Assembly (NCBI GenBank): GCA_009823395.1
Contig: CM020515.1
Location: 15,623,989 to 15,687,988, forward strand
Direction of reading: 5' to 3'
Source: Thamnaconus septentrionalis
Lineage: Eukaryota; Chordata; Actinopteri; Tetraodontiformes; Monacanthidae
DNA: 64,000 nucleotides
Positions 23,157 to 36,969 of this stretch are shown here, one piece after another. The notes under the pieces are model-generated. The model had not been told where the DNA came from and did not search any database. It was given only the letters and a program-made list of their open reading frames with translations. The translations under genes were made by a program, and so were the position numbers. The first letter of the stretch is position 1, and each line of letters starts with the position of its first letter.

Positions 23157-26100
23157 GCAAGAGACACGGTGCCTGGTAAAAGGTCTGCTTAAACAGGCTG
23201 GTGACTTTGCAGACATTATTGCATATTACTGAACCAATACCTAGCAACATCTGATCAAACTTTCACCCAAAGAAGTCCAACTAAATCTGGGGCAGCCAAC
23301 AAAGTGAGAGTTCTAGAAGCTTGAGGGGAAAAAAATGTAGACGAAGAGGAAATCCATAACTTTGCACTTTTTTTTTTAGTGGGAAAAGAAAATGTAATGC
23401 TCCCTCCAAAGTGTATGTAGCGTGTCGAGTAATGACTTCTGTCAAGCACACGAAGTGCAATTCTGTACGCCGCTGATGCTGCTATTGTTTCTCTTTTTTT
23501 CACCTCCCGCCGACGTGGCGCGGAGCTTTGACACAGACCGATGTCGTTGTGTAGCGAACGTCTCTCCTCCTCGAACACACAACACCGCCGACGCCTCCGC
23601 AACTGTTCAAGGCGGCGCCGGCGAGTGAAGGTTCCCAAATGTGATCTTTTCTTTTGCTTCTTTTTTTCTCGTTCGCAGTAACTGACTAGAGCGCTACAGC
23701 TGGCGGCAAAAACAAGAGGATTTCAAGGCCGACGCTGCAGTGTTTCAGGTGAGCAGACAACTCAGACTGTTATCAATATTATACCAGTTAACCTGTCTTT
23801 TTTTCCAAACAATGTGTATTATTCGTTTTTGCATTTTCCTGACAGTTACTGGTCTCAGGTGAAGGAGGTCAGAACTGAGTAAGAGCTTTAACTGTATAAT
23901 TCAAGTTTGAAAGTTTTCGTCTCTGCTTCGTCGTGTCTTAAGGTTATATCGCCATGTTAATGCAAAGTTATATGTACACATCTATCTGTCTATATGTCTA
24001 TCTGCACACTGCTGAATGAGTGACATATAAAATTTGCAAGATTTTGTTCTCCACCTGGAAAATGCAAATTTAAAAAAAAAATGCATTTTGAAGTTTCGCT
24101 CGTATCTCTTTTGACCTTTTTTTCTAAACGCTGAACATTGACGCTGCCACGTGTCCAGACTTGCGTTTCACAAAATCTCGCGAATGCATTGTGTAATCCC
24201 ACCTCTGTCAAACATCTTGAAAATGGAATGTAGCCTTTTTTCCTTGATGATTTCTGAGACATAACGCACACACATCTAGAACGTGGGTTCGTCTTGTAAA
24301 GGTCACGCGTGTCTCTGCGGCAGCAACCTGATGAGCGTGCAGTGAAAAAGAGAACAAGAGCTGTTAAGATGAGCCGTATCATGCCAGCGACTCTGTGTGT
24401 AAGAGGACGTTGGCCAGAAGCTCAAAGGTCAAAATATTTGACTGTGTTTTGAAAAAAAGTGAGTGAGTCATTTCCCCCGGTGCTGGGGGAGCTGGGGCCA
24501 ACCAGGTCCACCCTCAAGATAATGAGAATGTTAAAATCAGAAACGCTGACAACGCTTGTCTTCTGCGACTGCGGTCATGTAAACTGTCAAAAAAAAGGGG
24601 AGGCGTTCATTAGAAAACCTCACGCGAGGCGAGGCATCGTTCGAAGGATCCGTTCACCTGAAATGTCAGAAGCTGCAGCCGGGCTCAGAGTTGAGGACAC
24701 ATTTTACTGTCATGAAAGCCGACCGCTGCTCAGCTCTGCACTCGTCCAGAAGGTGAAACAGCCCTAAGAGTTGGTGGTTTTGACCCGGATGTTGCCTGAC
24801 ATCCAGTATGAAGTGGCTCTTCATTCAAACCTCACTGCCCAGTGAGTGAGAGTCCAGATCATCCCTGCAGCATTGTGCAGAGGTCAGAGTGTGACATGAT
24901 GACTTGAGACCTGCTGCTGCTGCGAAGAACCAAACCTCGAAGAGAAAGGAGAGAAATCGGTTGTTTCCAGGCGAGATGACCTCGTGCGAAGACAGCAAGG
25001 TCAACAGCTGCTTTTCAGGCATGTTGTGATCACAGCCAGGAGCTGCTGGTGAAGAGCAGTCCGACAAAGCAAACAGAGAAAGCGGAACGCGGCGAAAATA
25101 AATAAGAGGCAGCTTTTTGGTTCGACTGCATTACGACCCAGGTACAGAATCACTGTGTAATTGCTTTCTCACCACTAATTGGTGCTGTGTTTTATGCACT
25201 GGGTCTTTAAATGTTGCTTCAAAGTATATTTGGATTTGTTTATATTGTGGAACACCCCAAAAAAAAAAAAAAAAGAAAAGAATAATTAAAACTTTTTTTT
25301 TAATTAGTTGTCATCAAACACAGTCAAGAACGTATAAACACAAAGCTGTTAAAAACAAATTCATCTTCTTCTATCAGCGGACTCATCGGAGAGCCGGCCT
25401 CTCCCCCCTCTAGCAACCTTAAAGACTCCCAGACTGCAACCAGGCACCATGAGAGTAATGAGAGCGGAGAGGCGGCGGGAGAGAGCAAATATCCTAGAAT
25501 ATTTAATATGCGGGGTGAGGCTCACGGGGGGCGGGGTAGTCTAAGAGAAAAAGAGAAAAGAGAGGGCGCCGGACCGATGCTGACTGAATGAGCACATCTC
25601 CTCTAAAAGCATGCAAGTAATGGCACGATGGAAATGGTTTGATAAGTCGCATTACACCGAAGCGAAAGCCAGACTGATTGCAAAGAGCTTCGTTACAATC
25701 TGTGATCTTTTCCCTGCGAGGATCCATCCCCCCGGCGCCAGCAGATGCAATCTCAGCGGCTTTCCCCCCCCTTTTTTTTTTGATTATGGGCTGCCGTCCT
25801 CTAAAGTCGGGCCATTAGTTCCACAATTATAGTTATATTCAAGAGATATTCGCCATACTTGCTGCCAAATGCCTCCCGATGAAGCATTGTATCAACAGGG
25901 CAGGTGTAGGATGGGGTTTTACTCAGGAGCAGCGTGGCGGCGTAATGGTTCCATTTCGTTGAAAAGGGCTTTTTGTGAATGTCACCCTTTTATTAATAAT
26001 TATTTCTAAATGTGCACTATGGAAAGAAAAAAAACACATTTTCATATAAACATAAGAACAAAACCCGGCGTAAGCAGACACTACGTGCCGTTTGCAGTTT

Positions 26101-26605
26101 CACAGCATGAGGTGTCAGAGATGAAAGGCGACTTCAAACAAAGTTGGAGGACGAGCAGCGTCGTTGCTTTGGTGGAATGTCTGAGGAGACGCTTCCAGGC
26201 ATCACAAAGCACTGAAATCAAGTGGAACATCAGATTTACATGTGCTAAATCTTACACACTGGGCCTTTGAAATTATGTCTTTCGGTGTAGTCATGTATCT
26301 GTAGAAATACGGACGGCAAATGAAGGCTGATGAAGATGAGATGTAAGATCAAACCAAAGTTTACTGTGAAGATCTTCGCTCGATCAAACTTGTCCCACCT
26401 CAAAGCTGTTTGATTTTGGGCTGAAAGCTCTCACCTGATCGCTGTGGGCAGCAACACAATCAGATTGACAGTCACTCAGCCTGGAGAACAGGAAGTAGTG
26501 GCAGCCACCTGATTAGCTGCTCATTTTAGAGTTGGTTCTGGCACTTGTAGTTTCACTGAACCTTCAGCTTTTCTTATTCCCATCAGCTGCTAGGATTTTT
26601 AAAAG

Positions 26606-26713
<108 letters not shown>

Positions 26714-27412
26714 CGCCAGAGGGGTCCTGGGGAATTAGCATTAATGGCAAAAGCAGTATGAGTGTGGGTAAGTGTCGGTCGGTCATTTGGTAGCTTCTCC
26801 CTGTTATGTCCCCTCAACACGCCGTCGGCCACGTTAATTATCTGGGTGCCAGACTCAGACTGAGTGCATTTATCAGCCGTCCTGAAGAAGAAGAGGGGCC
26901 GTTATCACTGCGGATCCCCAGGTGTCCTCTGAGGGGTGGGGGGTTTGTGGTGGGTGAGGGATGGCCACAGTCCGACGGACTTCCTCTCTGATACCAACAG
27001 CAGGCTGCAGGCGGAGCGTAGCCGGAAAGTTCCGAGTGTGAGATTCCAAACTGTTCGGACGTTAGGTGCTGCTTTGATTCGTTATATGTATTATTTTTTT
27101 CCGAGGGTTGTTTGGTTTTTGCGGGTACAGCTGGCTCGGCTTCCGGTGGGAGTTCAGCAATCAACGCTTTGCATCACATGTTTAGTCCAAAGTGAGAGGC
27201 GACGCAAAACGAGAAAAGTGACAACAGCGACAACAACAGAAGCAACAGTTCCTTCCTGAAAGCAGATGTTCAGATGTGTGTTTCAGGTTACATCCTGCGA
27301 CTTAAGCAGCTGAGAGAGAGAGTGTGAGCCCATCTGCTCGTCCTTTGTTATATACACCTGCTTGTTTGTCATCCAGGACTCCAGTGCAACAGCCTGCTAT
27401 GAGTAATTGTTA

Positions 27413-27620
27413 AACCACATTCAGCCCTCTGTTTACAGCCACCGGTCAAGACATATCTTTTTTTGGGGGAGACCTTTGACATGTTTGGAAGGAATTGAAA
27501 ACAAAGTGGTCTCAGAGGACAGTCGGAGTGTTGTCAGAGATTTTGGTGCCCTTTGTGACATCACAAAAAGCTAATTTCCTGACCTGCAAGCTTTAGGACG
27601 GACTTTTCTTACCTTGTGCA
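27413..27620 (+). repeat. Copy of the unclassified dispersed repeat
   Basis: CATTCAGCCCTCTGTTTACA, then GCCACCGGTCAAG (from 27419), is followed about 130 bp later by CCCTTTGTGACATCACAAAA (27551-27570) and then GGACTTTTC near 27599. The order of landmarks is the same as in the 3.1-kb and 58.3-kb copies. Confidence 0.5.
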
Positions 27621-29294
27621 GTTAGTGAAGTCCAGTTAGACAACACTAGTCATGCAAAGCTCGATATAATCTCTCACTCGCAGACGTGTCTATAATGAGT
27701 TGCATTTTCAGAGCAGCATAATGGGTTGAAAGCATTTTTTTCCCCCTCTCAGAAATATTACCCATTAAACACTTAAAGGCCTCTCACATTTAACGGAGAA
27801 CAATGTGGCTGCGTATCTCGACCTCACTTTGCACGGTGTTAGAATATGTTCCCCCGTCCCCGGGGGAGGCCGTCGACCGCTGCGGCTTCCTCGGGAGCCG
27901 GACCGCATCTCGCACCGCCGCCGCTGCTTAATTAGTCGGCTGTGTGCCTGGAGACCCGCTCAGCACTTGACCTTTGTGAAGGCGAGGCAAGCGGCACATG
28001 CTGAACAGACCAGAGGAAATAAAGTGTGGAGGGGAAAGGTTTTGGTGTAGGCCAGCGCGTACACACAAAAAGTCTCCACTTTTCCGGGCTTTTATTTAGA
28101 CCTTTGCTACTTTGCTGCGGAATGTGGAAGTGTGTCAGTGGGAATCCATGTGTGGGTGACATGTCTGCATTTGCAAGATGTATACGTTCAGTTCATTTTT
28201 GGTTTTGTTTCTTTTTTCACGTTCAGAGAAGCAGCTTGCTGATCTGGGATGGGATCTATTTCACATTTCAGACGGAGCGACGATGAGGATCAGAGGTTAG
28301 TGCACATGCTTGTTTTTTTTTTGTTTTTTTTCTAGCATTGAATGAGAATCTTTCTGGAGATGCTACCGCTATTCCAATCAGCTAAAGTTTCAAGAGGCGA
28401 TCCCTCGTCATTCCTCCAAAGCTTTGGTCATCTGACACAAATCATGAGACATTTTCTTTTGCTTATATTTGCTCATTTTAAAGAACCAGAAAAAGAGCCG
28501 GCGCTGAGCAACATTGTAATGTTTTCAGATGGTGCGTGTGGTGCAATTACCTTCTATATTTCCAGCTAGGCAGGATGGCAAACTAGATCATTTGCTTACT
28601 TGAATTTACAGTCTGGTTCGTCGTAACGATAAATTAATAATGAGACGTCTTAGTAAATAAATCCTTGGAGAAGCGAGCAAACTGCCTTTGCCGAAAAAAG
28701 TAACTTTTCTCTTCCACTCTCTAATGAGTGGCAGAAATGTATCTGACCTCAAAGTTCATGACATTTTCACGGCTTGGCTGGTATTTTCCTCTGAAGGTTG
28801 CAGTGGTCAGTCAGCTTTTAGTGAGCCGTAACTGTTTGTTCTCCCGTAATGAAGTGGCGGCAGTGGGCGGGCGAGGGGTGGAGGGGTTAAAAGAAAAAAA
28901 GGAAAAAAAAAAATTGTGAAAGAGAATTGCGGCCGAGTGTTGCGAGCGGAGGAGGTCTTCCATATGCTGCGAGGAAACAAAACATAAATATTGAATGAAG
29001 CGCAAAGCAGTCGAGGATAAGATGAGGCAAAACTTTGAAGGCATCGTCTTCCTCCTGTGCTGGGAAAACTGTCTCGTCTCACTGATGAGGCCAGCCATGA
29101 ATATTTCCCCTTAAAAAAAGAAAAATCAACTAATATCGAGCACAGAGTCACGGTGAGAGAGAGAAATCGAAGGCCGATCAAAATATTCATCGGTTATCAC
29201 GCGGTGGCAGCGCTGGGATTCTTTCTGAAGGTTGAGTCATAAGCCTGAGGCAACACTGGGAAAAAGTTGCAATTAACAGAAACAAATCAGGCTT

Positions 29295-30197
29295 TTATTT
29301 TTTCTCTCATTAATTGGTGTTTGTGTAAGTGGCTCCGAGTTGCTGCGGCAGTTTGGACGGAAACACTGTCGGCCAACTTGCAATGAAGTTTGTTTTTGTG
29401 TTGGGATGAGCTGAGCATTTTGATTCAATTCAGTCAACCTTCCCCCATTGTTTCTCTTTCTGTCACGTCTGGACCTCAATATCGTCTCTGCTCCTAATCC
29501 CACCCTAGTCTGACATGCTCTGTAATCTGCGCTGCCACTGTGCTCCACAGACCGGATATATCCTGCATAAATTTGCATGTGGTTAATTTGGACTGAGTCC
29601 CCTCACACCCTCTTCTTTCTTTTTTTTTGTGGAGGCTTCTGTGGAAATTATTAATGACAAGACTGATTGGCTTCTGGGTGCAAATTCAGGAGGTTAATCT
29701 GGCTGTGAAGCATGGAGAGTCATTCTGAAGAGCAAGACCAAATCCCCCTCAATCTTAAAAAAAAGACAAGGTTCCTCAGAGTTAATGAGACTGGCGGCAT
29801 GCATGGCGGCGTTTTCGGCCAGACTCACACCGACGTCTTTGTGTGGAAATCCCCAAACATTGTCCATGAGGCAGAAGTGTGCTAATGTCTCTGAGACCCT
29901 CCAACTTCTTTGGATTTAAAAGTTTTAAATCCAAAAACATCAACCTTTCGTGCATCCGATCAGGATCAGTTGAGTTTCAAGGATTTGTTCGCAGGTTCCC
30001 ACAGTTAGTGCTGTTTGTTGTTTATTTTGGGCCAAAAGCGCCCGTGTCCTAGTATTAGCTGCTTAAGAAATATAAAGTTTAAAATCTTGTTGTGAATCCC
30101 TGAGTTACCCCTTTTTGTTTTGACTGTTACAAGAAAGAAAAACTGGCACAGATGGAGGTGAAGCCGATTAGAGCTCATTAAAATGTAAACCTTTATT
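29295..30197 (-). promoter_or_regulatory. Candidate hs3st2 polyadenylation signals
   Basis: Reading on the - strand downstream of the hs3st2 stop, AATAAA occurs at 30192-30197, 30021-30026 and about 29295-29300. The last is followed by a U/GU-rich stretch (GATTTGTTTCTGTT) and is the best-formed site. These imply 3' UTRs of about 0.55, 0.7 or 1.45 kb. Which is used cannot be told from sequence. Confidence 0.35.
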
Positions 30198-30685
30198 GGA
30201 ATTATAGCATCTGTTCTTTCACGACTCGAGAGCAGCACATTTACTCAGCAGATTTGTCACTTTTTGTCCATGATAATGTTCAATTTCATTGCACAATCGT
30301 TTCATGGTTTTCATCATTTTTTTTTTCACTCCTGGTATCAGGAGTTGCATCGTCCTCGTGCTGAGAGATGTTTTTGAATCGCGAAGCTGGTGGTTTCGCT
30401 CTGAGTGGGAACACGGAATAAATAAGCAGTCTGCACAGTGAATATTCAATCAGTGTCATGAACGTTGGTGTGATGTGGCAAAAAAAAAACAACAACAAAA
30501 AAAACCCTGCAGGACGGCAGCGGGATGACGGCTGCTTTAGTCACTCACTGGGTGGGTTAACGGTGGGTTGTCTCTTGATTAATTCATGTGTTGCTGATAC
30601 CAGATAGGCTCAACCGAAAACCCAATGTGACTTCAATTGCTGGATGTTTCAGTCTTAAGTTTACAGAACACTGAGATCTTGAACT

Positions 30686-30717
30686 GTTTGCAGATGACAC
30701 CCTCATTTACCTCCGTA
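30686..30717 (+). mobile_element. Possible LINE reverse-transcriptase fragment (FADDTLIYL)
   Basis: In the + frame starting at 30681, the DNA encodes ELFADDTLIYL. This matches the (F/Y)ADDT core of LINE reverse transcriptases, which carries the two catalytic aspartates. The frame is closed about 15 codons before the motif and continues antisense into hs3st2 exon 2. No other RT block is recognisable around it. If real, it is a tiny LINE remnant lying antisense in the hs3st2 3' UTR. Chance is possible. Confidence 0.25.
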
Positions 30718-30725
30718 TTCCACTC

Positions 30726-31344
30726 TCAATCCCACTTGAAGTCCTGTCCCACCGTCTCATAGAACTTGATGTTGAACGGCCGATAAAACTCCTGCAGCTG
30801 CTCGATGACCTCCTCCTCGATCTGCACGTGAGTCCTGCCCTTGGACTTGCCGAGGCAGCGCGGCTGGCTGCTGCTCTCCGCCTTCTTCAGGCAGGGGAAG
30901 CCTTTGGTACGGTTAAAGTAGAAGTGCTTGTCGGTGATGATCCGCTTGAGTCCCAGGAAGTCCTGCACGCGGCCCATCTCGCCCGCCGGGTCCGTGATGA
31001 GCCGCTCGCCGCTCACAAAGTGGATCTGTGAGAGGCGGAAGTACTGCAGCCAGTTCTCCAGGTGCAGGATGTACATCCCAATACGAATGGCGTTCCAGGA
31101 GGAGTCCACCAGGCCCAGGCTGCGGTTCTTGAAGGCCAGCTCCTCAAAGGTGGGGATGTCTGGCTTCTTGGAGAGGGTCTGCGTGTAGTCGGAGATGGCC
31201 CTGGTGACGGGGTTGCGCACTACTACGATCAGCTTGGTCTCGTGCGACATGCCGGCGATGCGTCGGGGCGCCTCCTGCGTCACAAAGTAGCTGGGCGTCT
31301 TCTCCAGGGTGATCTGGCTGTCCATCGTCCGCGGCATCAGACCC
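30726..31344 (-). CDS. hs3st2: Heparan sulfate glucosamine 3-O-sulfotransferase 2, exon 2 (C-terminal half)
   Basis: This exon encodes residues 167 (split codon) to 372 and ends at TGA (30726-30728). The - strand acceptor CCTCCAG lies just before 31344. Joining AG from exon 1 with G here gives Arg167, then GLMPRT, as expected for the family. It carries the 3'-phosphate binding block of the PAPS site, [14 protein letters not shown] (Arg210, Ser218), and the invariant [10 protein letters not shown]. It also has Trp250, two N-glycosylation sequons (Asn240, Asn311), the disulfide pair Cys318/Cys330 in FPCLKK and RCLGKSKGR, and the substrate-side KGRTH. The ending [11 protein letters not shown] matches HS3ST2 better than HS3ST4 (which ends near QMTGQDFQWE). 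The enzyme transfers sulfate from PAPS to the 3-OH of glucosamine in heparan sulfate, in the Golgi. No frame damage is seen. Confidence 0.97.
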
Positions 31345-31959
31345 CTGGAGGGACGAGAGGCACACAGTCACATCAGAGCTGCTTTTTTTGTCTTTTTGAG
31401 ATTGTTCTCATGGAAGCAAACACGAATCCTGCACAAAATCAACAATTTACTCCAGACTGTGTCAACAGCAGCAAAACTAAGAGGGAGAGAGGGAGAAACA
31501 GCTGGAGAGACAGAGAGAAGCTGTCTGAGTTTACATGGGCTTCTGTTGCCCTGGTTTGGATCATGTTCTGGCTTTGGTCACTAGTGCTTTGGTGTTGCAT
31601 GCACACAGAATATTTTTTTTTTCCGATGTTCCCTGGACAACTGTCTTACTTGTGCAGGTGTCTACAGGTGTTTTTTTTGTTTTTGTTTTTTTTGCACAAA
31701 GTGCAACAATTTGCAAACACCAGGAAAATGATTCTTTCAAAATCCCCCAAAATGTGCCGCAGGTGTGCAAACCAGGCGTCCCGTAACTGGTGGCGACACA
31801 GACAAACAGTAGGTTGGCACGTCGACGGTCAAGAAACATGAACAAGAGTTTTTAAATAAAATTGCACTTTCTGAAATGTCTGTAATCAGTGGCCTGAAAC
31901 TATTTGCACAGAAAAACATGTCTTTGAAAGTGTTCAAACCAGCAGTTGTTTGGGCCATC

Positions 31960-31982
31960 TATATATATATATATATATATAT
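31960..31982. repeat. (AT)n microsatellite
   Basis: Eleven AT units in the hs3st2 intron. Confidence 0.9.
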
Positions 31983-32212
31983 AAAACGCCTCTGAAAGAG
32001 TTGATGCAGTGGCAACCAAAGACTTTGTTGTCAAGTCGATAAAAAGGAAACACCTGGTGGAACAACGTGCACTTAATCAACTGCTGTTGTTTCCACCAGA
32101 CACGAAGCGGCTGAAATATCTCTTGTTTTGCTGCATGCGGATCCATTGTTTGGGCTCCAGGTTCGCTGCCACATTCTCATGATTAAACGCCGGCACTTTC
32201 TTTATTATGACC

Positions 32213-32222
32213 GGGGGGGGGG
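32213..32222. repeat. Poly-G run
   Basis: Ten consecutive G on the + strand (C on the hs3st2 transcript), in the intron. Confidence 0.9.
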
Positions 32223-33785
32223 GCGCTTCGATTAAATACTAACCTTTCTCTGCTTTCTCTCTCAAGGTAGGAGCCGCTATAGGTTACCTGTGTAGTCTTG
32301 GAAATATTGATCCATTTAACTTTATTTATGAATCCCGGGTTGTTGGACTTGGCCGCCTTGGGGCCACAAGGCGTCTATTAATCTTTCATGAGAACAGCAG
32401 CACCTCAAGCAAACAGCGTTGGCGCACTAACAAACTTGCAGCATTTTTTTTATTATCATTATTTATTTAATTTCTTTTTAAACAAGACAAGAGGTGCGGA
32501 ATCTGGAGCGATGTCTTGGCGCGAGCCTGAAAAAAAACTTGGTCAGTTTTCCCACATTTCCGCCCTGCTTGGGCATGAATGCTGTGTAGCAGAGACGATG
32601 GCGGATGAACAACACACCTTATCACGCAGCACAAGACGACAACATGCTACAGGATAGCGAGGATGGGGAAGGCATTATCCTGGTCTTCATAAAGCATTTT
32701 TCCTAATTTTTTTTGAAAGAGATTTTGGTGTTTTTGTTTTGTTTTTAGTTCAAAAAAATAGCGGAAATACTCCAAGTGTGGCTGTCAATCACACAAAGTT
32801 AGATTTTGCCCTGAGTTATTGATTTCTGTTGCTGTTTTCTTTGTTTATTCTCGGTGAGTCTCCATGCTGGATAACTTATAGGACTTGAACTGAGGTGCTG
32901 GGCAGCACTGAGGGAACTGATACAGAAATAATAGAAGTAGCCTTGCTGAAAAACAAACAAAACAACTGTATTACAGATATATGATGCAGGTTTAAGTGCG
33001 AGTTTATCAGAAAAATGCTACGGCTAAAAAAACAATAGGTTTCTTGCTGCTAGCTGTCCACTCCTGCTGCAGCGGCTCCAACCTCTTTACAAGCAGGGAC
33101 AACGCTGTGTTGACTTAGATCTTATCAGATGATAAGGATCCATTTAGCGTTTGGTATTCATGCGCAATACTTTTGACTTTTGCAAACTTTTTGGGATTTT
33201 GTCTTCTGACTTTGCTGAGCTTGGATGGTAAAAGATAATTAAATATGTTAAACTTGAACTTAAGCCGGGCAATTTTGAAGCTAGTTCTTAGTCTCCCGCA
33301 ACTAAGCGAATGCCCATTGATACCAAAACCACCAATCGAAGGCTGCTGACCTTGATTGATCTATTGATACAGAGCAACAAGTTTCCAGTCAACAAGCATG
33401 GCCAGCTCTCCTTTGTCCACCAATAAGGTTTTTGTTTGGCACGGGGCACATTTAGCTGGTTGGTGTGGAAAAAATTAGCATTCGCCCCCACACGCTAACG
33501 TTGATAATTATGCATGCTGCAGTAACGAGCGAGCCCAACGTGATGTGACAGGCAGAGATGATGAGCAGATAGTTGGACAGACTGTTGCAGAAAACTGATT
33601 TTCTCTGGTTATTAAAAAAAAGAAGAGGTGAGCAACAGCAACATCATCATCATCAGCAGCAGCAGCTTCATTTTTAGGGGGTTTCTTATCGAGATAGTGG
33701 GGACAGAATTGGGAGGAGAACATTTGCTACCCGCGGCAGGTGTCTGAGCTAACCGTCAGGTATTTTCAATTTTATTTCCCCTCTC

Positions 33786-33810
33786 CTCTCTCTCTCTCTC
33801 TCTCTCTCTC
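33786..33810. repeat. (CT)n microsatellite
   Basis: About twelve CT units. GA on the hs3st2 sense strand. Confidence 0.9.
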
Positions 33811-36800
33811 GCTCACTCTCTACGTGCTCCCAAGAAAGCAGAGGCTGTGCACACAACAGCTGAAATTGCAAGATAAAATTGAAGGTCTTTATGGAAGCAG
33901 TTTCACTAAAAGCTGTTTGGTCTCTGGCTTGATAATGATTATTGGCAGTTAAAACATCTACATGACTGCAAGTGGCCCCGGGAGGAATCGCTGGTGTTTC
34001 TGCACAGAGACAAACTTTAAAATGCACTTTAATGTGGACGAGCCGTGTTTCTCACGCGCGTGCACATACACGTGCACACTCGCAACCCTCTACGCACACT
34101 TGCGCACACCTTGATTAACTGACATTTCAGTGAAGTGCTCTGATTGATTACCGCCCTCTCCGCCGGAGCCGACGCCGGATCCTGTGAATAATTTACAGTC
34201 GTCTTCTCGTTTCTTTGGCTGAAAACTTGACTTCGGGATGCATTACAAGGCTGGTGCTGACATTTTAATCACTCGGGGAGGATGAACTCAGGTGTGGAAG
34301 ATGTGCTTAATGAGACCTGGGTCAGATCGAAGAGCGCGGCGAGGAGCTAAGTCGAGCTGGATGCATCCGAAATTCCACCCGACGCGGTTTAAAAACTCAC
34401 TTCCTGTGTTGTTTTTGACTCGCCCTAGTATGATTAACAGCAGCCACATCGAAGGCGCAACACCTAAGATTTATTATTCCAGATACTATGAGATAAGGAA
34501 TGTAAGGCATGTTTATCATTGTGCATAATCACTGGAAAATAAGCAATTTATATGCACTTTAATTCCATGCTCCGACTGAAGCCAAGAGAGTACAAAACAA
34601 CTTAGTTTACTCACAAATGGACAAATAAGATTTTGCACATTTCAACTTGTTTTTTGTGAAATTGAATTAATCGAGAAAACAAAACACATTTGTGATTACT
34701 TTTTTTTTTTAAGAAGTGATTTGAGAAATTATTTTTCTTCCCAATCTTTCAAAAGTCTTCCGATGTGAAAGCGAAGTGCATGGTGTACAATATCAATGGT
34801 ATGTGCAGCCAAATGTTAATTAATAAACAGTTTCCATGAAATCTGCAGCAATGTGGCAACTCTGTCGGTGCCACTATAATTGCTAATTCAAAAAGGCACA
34901 AACAGCTTCTCAAATTACACTTGACTACTATTTTTTTCTCTTTGCTGGCTATTATTTAGGACGGCGTTCCTGCAGTTTGCTGCAGAAGACGCTTCTGCTG
35001 TCAAACACTTGGTGCCACAGTGCTCACGTCAAACAGACTCCAGATGCCTCAGCGCTGCACCTATTCATTATTAAACACGGCCTTTAAGTCTGAGTTTTCT
35101 CTGTGAATCACAATACCGAATCGCCACTTTGTCCATTTTAATGGCGCCTTTTTCTCCTTCAACGGCGTTGCTCTGTGCATATTGCACTAAATATCCCCCA
35201 CCTATCCCCCGCCCCACCTACCACCATCACCACCGTCCTCCAGCCAAGTAAATGAAGTAAACAGAGAAAAAAACAACAAATGCACAATAACAAGCGTCCT
35301 GTTGACGTCCAGGTGTAATTAGGGTCAGCGACTGGAAAACATGGCTGTCGTTGCTGCTCCTTAATGAGTGCTGAACGCAGCTCTGCATATTGTGGTGACA
35401 CTGCTGGGGAAAAAAGAAGAAGAAGAAGAAAAAAAGGAACCCGCCAGCCATCTCGGTGAAACAGTTTATCTCCGGTTCGTCCTGAGCTCCCTGCAGACGA
35501 CGCTCCATCATGATGGCGGAAGGAGCCACGCTCTCATCCCTCCTGACTTGAAAGAGGCAAAAAAAAAAAAAGCGTCCTGTAGGAGGCGGGAATGGAGTCC
35601 TCCCGCGTTTGCAGCTCCACGGGGAGAACGTGCAATGCTCGACGCAGGACACGGGAGTCGTAGTGAACCGTTCAAAATGAGTGAATCAGTGAAGTGTTGA
35701 CGCTGTTGATGCCGTGACAGCTTTTGCCAGCAGGGCATCTGAAGTTATTGACAGCCAGGTAGATGCTGCATCATTTTAACCACTCAACAAGCCAAATATA
35801 TTTCATTCTGAGGCTAAGTTTTTTTTTTTCATTATTACTATTATTTTAAACAGCATCCTTCGACCCTTGCAGTGTCCGCCTGCCCCAACGACGGCCCATT
35901 CTCTGTCTCATTAAGTTGACACCAGTCTGGAGACGGAACTCTTCAGTGCAGCGAACGCATTCCACAGGCAGCGGCGAGATAAAGTGGTGGGAAAAAAATA
36001 ATAAAATAATAAATAATTGAAAAATAAACCTCTACCTCGGTGACTTGTTGTGGTCCAATTAGACTCACCTTACTTTGTCTTCACCACACACAAGCCTCTC
36101 CCCACTTAAGCCTGGGCAAAACCATGCGACAATTGTTGAGTCTAATGTAGGTCCATAGGTGACTGAGGACCACAGAGTCGGCCGCCTGAGTCAGCGAGCT
36201 TGTGTGAGATCCAACAAAAATTTGACTGGATGCTTTAAAGACTTGACTGCATAAACACGCTAATGCTGCATTTCATAATTGAGCCCAGAAACCAACAGAT
36301 GCAAGACACCAAGACGTGTTAAACATGCAACTACAAACATGGACCTCACAACAGTTTGCACAGTTTTAAACCAATTTTGCATGCAAAACATTTTACAATG
36401 AATGTGGAAAACTGACCTTCAAACCGTTGCCATGTGTATTGATGGAATAATAAATGCAGTGAAGGTCTCTCATGACAACCAGAGATCAACAACCTGAACT
36501 TTTCCAAAATGCATGAAGATTAATTTATGTTGGTCTTGGAAAAAGTTCCTGGTGCAGGGCTGCAGTCTGCGGCAGAGCATCATCACCCCTGCTGCCAAGC
36601 ACCAGACTGCTCAGATCCACCAGCGCCTCTTTGGCTTTCTTTCTGTTTTTTTCTTGCACAACCTCCAGAGAACAAACGCAGGCTGTCGGACTGGCTAAAG
36701 GTCAGCTCCGAGTCATCTGCTTGTGAGCGATCAATGACCTGGGCAGTTATTAGTGTCTCCTCACTGCCGCCTGAGCTCAAAACACAACACTCAGAACTTG

Positions 36801-36859
36801 TCAACAAAACCTTTGCAGAGACGGTGCAGTTCCGCGACCTCACCGTGCAAACCCTGGAG

Positions 36860-36969
<110 letters not shown>

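Noticed and set aside
31062..31841. 259-codon + strand frame opposite hs3st2 exon 2
   Set aside because: It is the antisense shadow of the conserved sulfotransferase exon, and its extension past 31344 is intronic.
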